DNA from: Lachnospiraceae bacterium | Lineage (GTDB): Bacteria; Bacillota; Clostridia; Lachnospirales; Lachnospiraceae | DNA: 44,177 bases | Direction of reading: 5' to 3' | NCBI GenBank assembly: GCA_021199475.1 | Contig: JAJQHZ010000108.1 | Span: 1-44,177, forward strand | Shown: positions 42,658 to 44,177 of the stretch, in pieces | How positions within the stretch are numbered: position 1 is the first letter of the stretch | Layout: every line of letters begins with the position of its first letter | Program-made: the position numbers and the translations under genes | Notes under the pieces: generated by a model | Told to the model about the DNA's origin: nothing | The model's input: the letters and a program-made list of their open reading frames with translations, nothing else | Database searches by the model: none

Positions 42658-44037
42658 TTAAGACTTCAGACGCGGGTCAAGCGCATCGCGCAGACCGTCG
42701 CCGATCAGATTCAGACTGAGCACGATCAGACTCAGCAGGATGGCCGGACAAAGCAGCCGGTACGGGTACGTCAGGAACGAATCCTGCGCATCCGAACAGA
42801 GCGAGCCAAGAGACGCCATCGGAGCCGAAACGCCCAGACCCAGATAGGAAAGGAACGATTCCAGGAAAATCGCAGACGGAATCTGCAGACAGGTCGAGAT
42901 AATCAGCTGCCCCACACAGTTCGGCAGCAGATGTCTGCGGATAATCCTCGAAGAGGAAGCGCCCAGTACCGTCGCAGCCGTCACATATTCCTGTTCCTTT
43001 AATGAGAGTACCTGGCCGCGGATCACACGGGCCATACCCACCCAGTACAACAATGCAAATGTAATAAAAATACTCACAATCCCGACGCCCAGCGAGCTCA
43101 GCGCCTTTACCAGCGGGAAACTTGAGGTGTCAAACCAGTTCTGCAGCGGATCCTTTAAGACCACCTGCAAAAGCAGTACGATCAGCACATCCGGCACCGA
43201 ATAAATCAGATCGACGATACGCATCATCACAAAATCCACGCGTCCGCCCGCAAAGCCGGAAATGGATCCGTACAGTGCGCCAAGCACCAGCACAATCAGC
43301 GCGGCGACGATACCGATAATAATCGAGACACGGGCACCGTACATACAGCGTGCCATCAGGTCACGCCCCTGAGAGTCGGTACCGAATACATGTGGGAACA
43401 CACTCTTTGAAAGCTTCAGTTCTTCTGCATCCTCTGCCGGCGTCTCCGTTGTCTCTATCACAGTAATTTCCGAGTATTCTCCATTCCCCTCGTAATCACT
43501 GTCATAGCCCACATACACCGGATCCTCCGCGTCCTTATCATAGATCAGCGTTGCTTTTTCAATCCCGGATTCGAGGGTAAACGCATAGGTCGTCCCGTTT
43601 GCGGTAAAATACCAGCTGCCCTTCGAAATCGCAGTCAGGGATCCGGATTTCAGAGAGGTCGCGTAAATCCCCTCCGCGCCATTCGCAAGCACCTCCCGCG
43701 CCATCTGCTCCACCTCTGAATACTCCATCGGCCCGAGCTTCTGGGAGCTGCGGTACTGATCCTCATAGCTGTAGGGAATGCAGTACGGCCCGAAAAAGGA
43801 AAAAATCAGAATCAGGACAAACAGAAGCAACGCTCCCATCGAAACACGGTTCGCCCTGAACCGCCGCCATGCGTCCTGCCAGTATGAGACACTTTTGTGC
43901 ATCTGCACCATCGAGCTTTTCTCTTCCGCGCTGGCAGACTCAAAATCCTCCGCGGTAAAGTCATCAAACCCCGGAATTTTATCCGTATCCAGCTGGAACA
44001 GCTGAAAGGTCTTATGTGCGGTCTTATTCCCATCCAT
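42658..44037 (-). CDS. oppC: Peptide ABC transporter permease, OppC type, with large external insert
   Basis: A 459-residue permease, versus about 300 usual. A cytosolic N-terminal segment (1-60) precedes TM1 (67-83, GALLLFVLILIFSFFGPYCI). An insert of about 120 residues (95-215) comes next, with YSEVEQMAREVLANG, SWYFTANGTTYAFTLESG and VYVGYDSDYEGN, before the conserved HVFGTDSQGRDLMAR and the other five TM helices. The insert would face outside and looks like a small beta-rich domain; I recognise no family. EAA loop: GMARVIRGQVLSLKEQEYVTA. Start 44037 follows AAAGGAG, three bases after the oppB2 stop. Confidence 0.93.
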   Translation of the reverse strand: MDGNKTAHKTFQLFQLDTDKIPGFDDFTAEDFESASAEEKSSMVQMHKSVSYWQDAWRRFRANRVSMGALLLFVLILIFSFFGPYCIPYSYEDQYRSSQKLGPMEYSEVEQMAREVLANGAEGIYATSLKSGSLTAISKGSWYFTANGTTYAFTLESGIEKATLIYDKDAEDPVYVGYDSDYEGNGEYSEITVIETTETPAEDAEELKLSKSVFPHVFGTDSQGRDLMARCMYGARVSIIIGIVAALIVLVLGALYGSISGFAGGRVDFVMMRIVDLIYSVPDVLIVLLLQVVLKDPLQNWFDTSSFPLVKALSSLGVGIVSIFITFALLYWVGMARVIRGQVLSLKEQEYVTAATVLGASSSRIIRRHLLPNCVGQLIISTCLQIPSAIFLESFLSYLGLGVSAPMASLGSLCSDAQDSFLTYPYRLLCPAILLSLIVLSLNLIGDGLRDALDPRLKS

Positions 44038-44040
44038 AGC

Positions 44041-44177
44041 TTAATCTCCTTTCTTAGTGAGATTAATGCGCGGATCTACAATCTTATACGCAATATCCAC
44101 CACAAGATTCATAAATACAATCAGTGTCAATTTCCCGCGCTTTTTAACTCTCAAAAGCGTGATTCAGCCCTCTTCCT
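44041..44177 (-). pseudogene. oppB: C-terminal fragment of permease oppB2, interrupted or cut by the window end
   Basis: The last 29 codons read LTLIVFMNLVVDIAYKIVDP then RINLTKKGD and stop (44041-44043), the typical OppB ending, in tandem with oppC2. Upstream the frame becomes basic and unlike a permease (RVKKRGK) and meets an in-frame TGA at 44164-44166. CGCTTTT/AAAAGCG pairs there. Either the gene is broken, or the last 40 bases of the window are unreliable. The rest of the gene lies outside. Confidence 0.5.

Overview
The window reads as chromosomal DNA of a spore-forming, moderately high-GC member of the Clostridia, most like the Lachnospiraceae. The reasons are a spo0A and a spoIIP gene, the tig-clpP-clpX-lon-engB cluster, a CsoR/CopA copper operon, an ECF S component paired with type III pantothenate kinase, many GGAGG ribosome sites, and tRNA genes without encoded CCA. 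This placement is inference from gene content; no database search was run. Most genes lie on the minus strand.

Layout. 1-2.5 kb: a NahK-type sugar kinase, an isolated tRNA-Leu with the rare anticodon AAG (own promoter and terminator), and a LysR regulator. 2.6-5.9 kb: lepA (TTG start) and spoIIP. 5.9-6.9 kb: a region without long ORFs that holds a structured repeat and a probable two-gene operon of tiny proteins. 6.9-12.3 kb: a HAD phosphatase, then copper genes: copA with a C-terminal CopZ-like domain that has its own internal ribosome site, csoR with a consensus promoter whose spacer is the operator, and a CobW-type metallochaperone GTPase. 12.6-19.8 kb: rpsT facing engB, lon, clpX, clpP and tig. 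19.9-23 kb: a DJ-1 family protein, a CYTH triphosphate-tunnel protein, an XRE regulator and threonine aldolase. 23.0-23.8 kb: a six-tRNA operon (Pro-Gly-Arg-His-Gln-Leu) behind a perfect promoter. 23.8-27.7 kb: an Fe-S aldo/keto reductase, a ZIP metal transporter, a nitroreductase and spo0A. 28-30 kb: a probable pantothenate ECF S component and coaX. 30-32 kb: aminopeptidase P. 32.4-44.2 kb: two peptide ABC transporters head to tail. One is Ami-type (oppA1-B1-C1-D1-F1) and the other Dpp/App-type (oppB2-C2-D2-F2-A2).

How the genes work together. Peptide import by the two Opp systems and Xaa-Pro cleavage by PepP suggest peptide-based nutrition. Trigger factor, ClpXP and Lon form a folding and proteolysis block. 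CsoR, CopA and the CopZ domain form a copper efflux circuit. PanT and CoaX would couple pantothenate uptake to its phosphorylation.

Most unusual observations: (1) a dispersed intergenic element with conserved architecture (outer stem enclosing a small hairpin, a four-base CTAC/CTGC linker, then a second hairpin) whose stems change sequence but keep pairing, with three good copies and one degenerate copy; (2) a probable built-in copper chaperone start inside copA; (3) an oppA gene interrupted by two in-frame stops, TAG and TAA, both where I would expect Tyr; (4) tRNA-Leu(AAG); (5) a long leader with a small ORF before panT; (6) exact 27-bp and 18-bp intergenic repeats.
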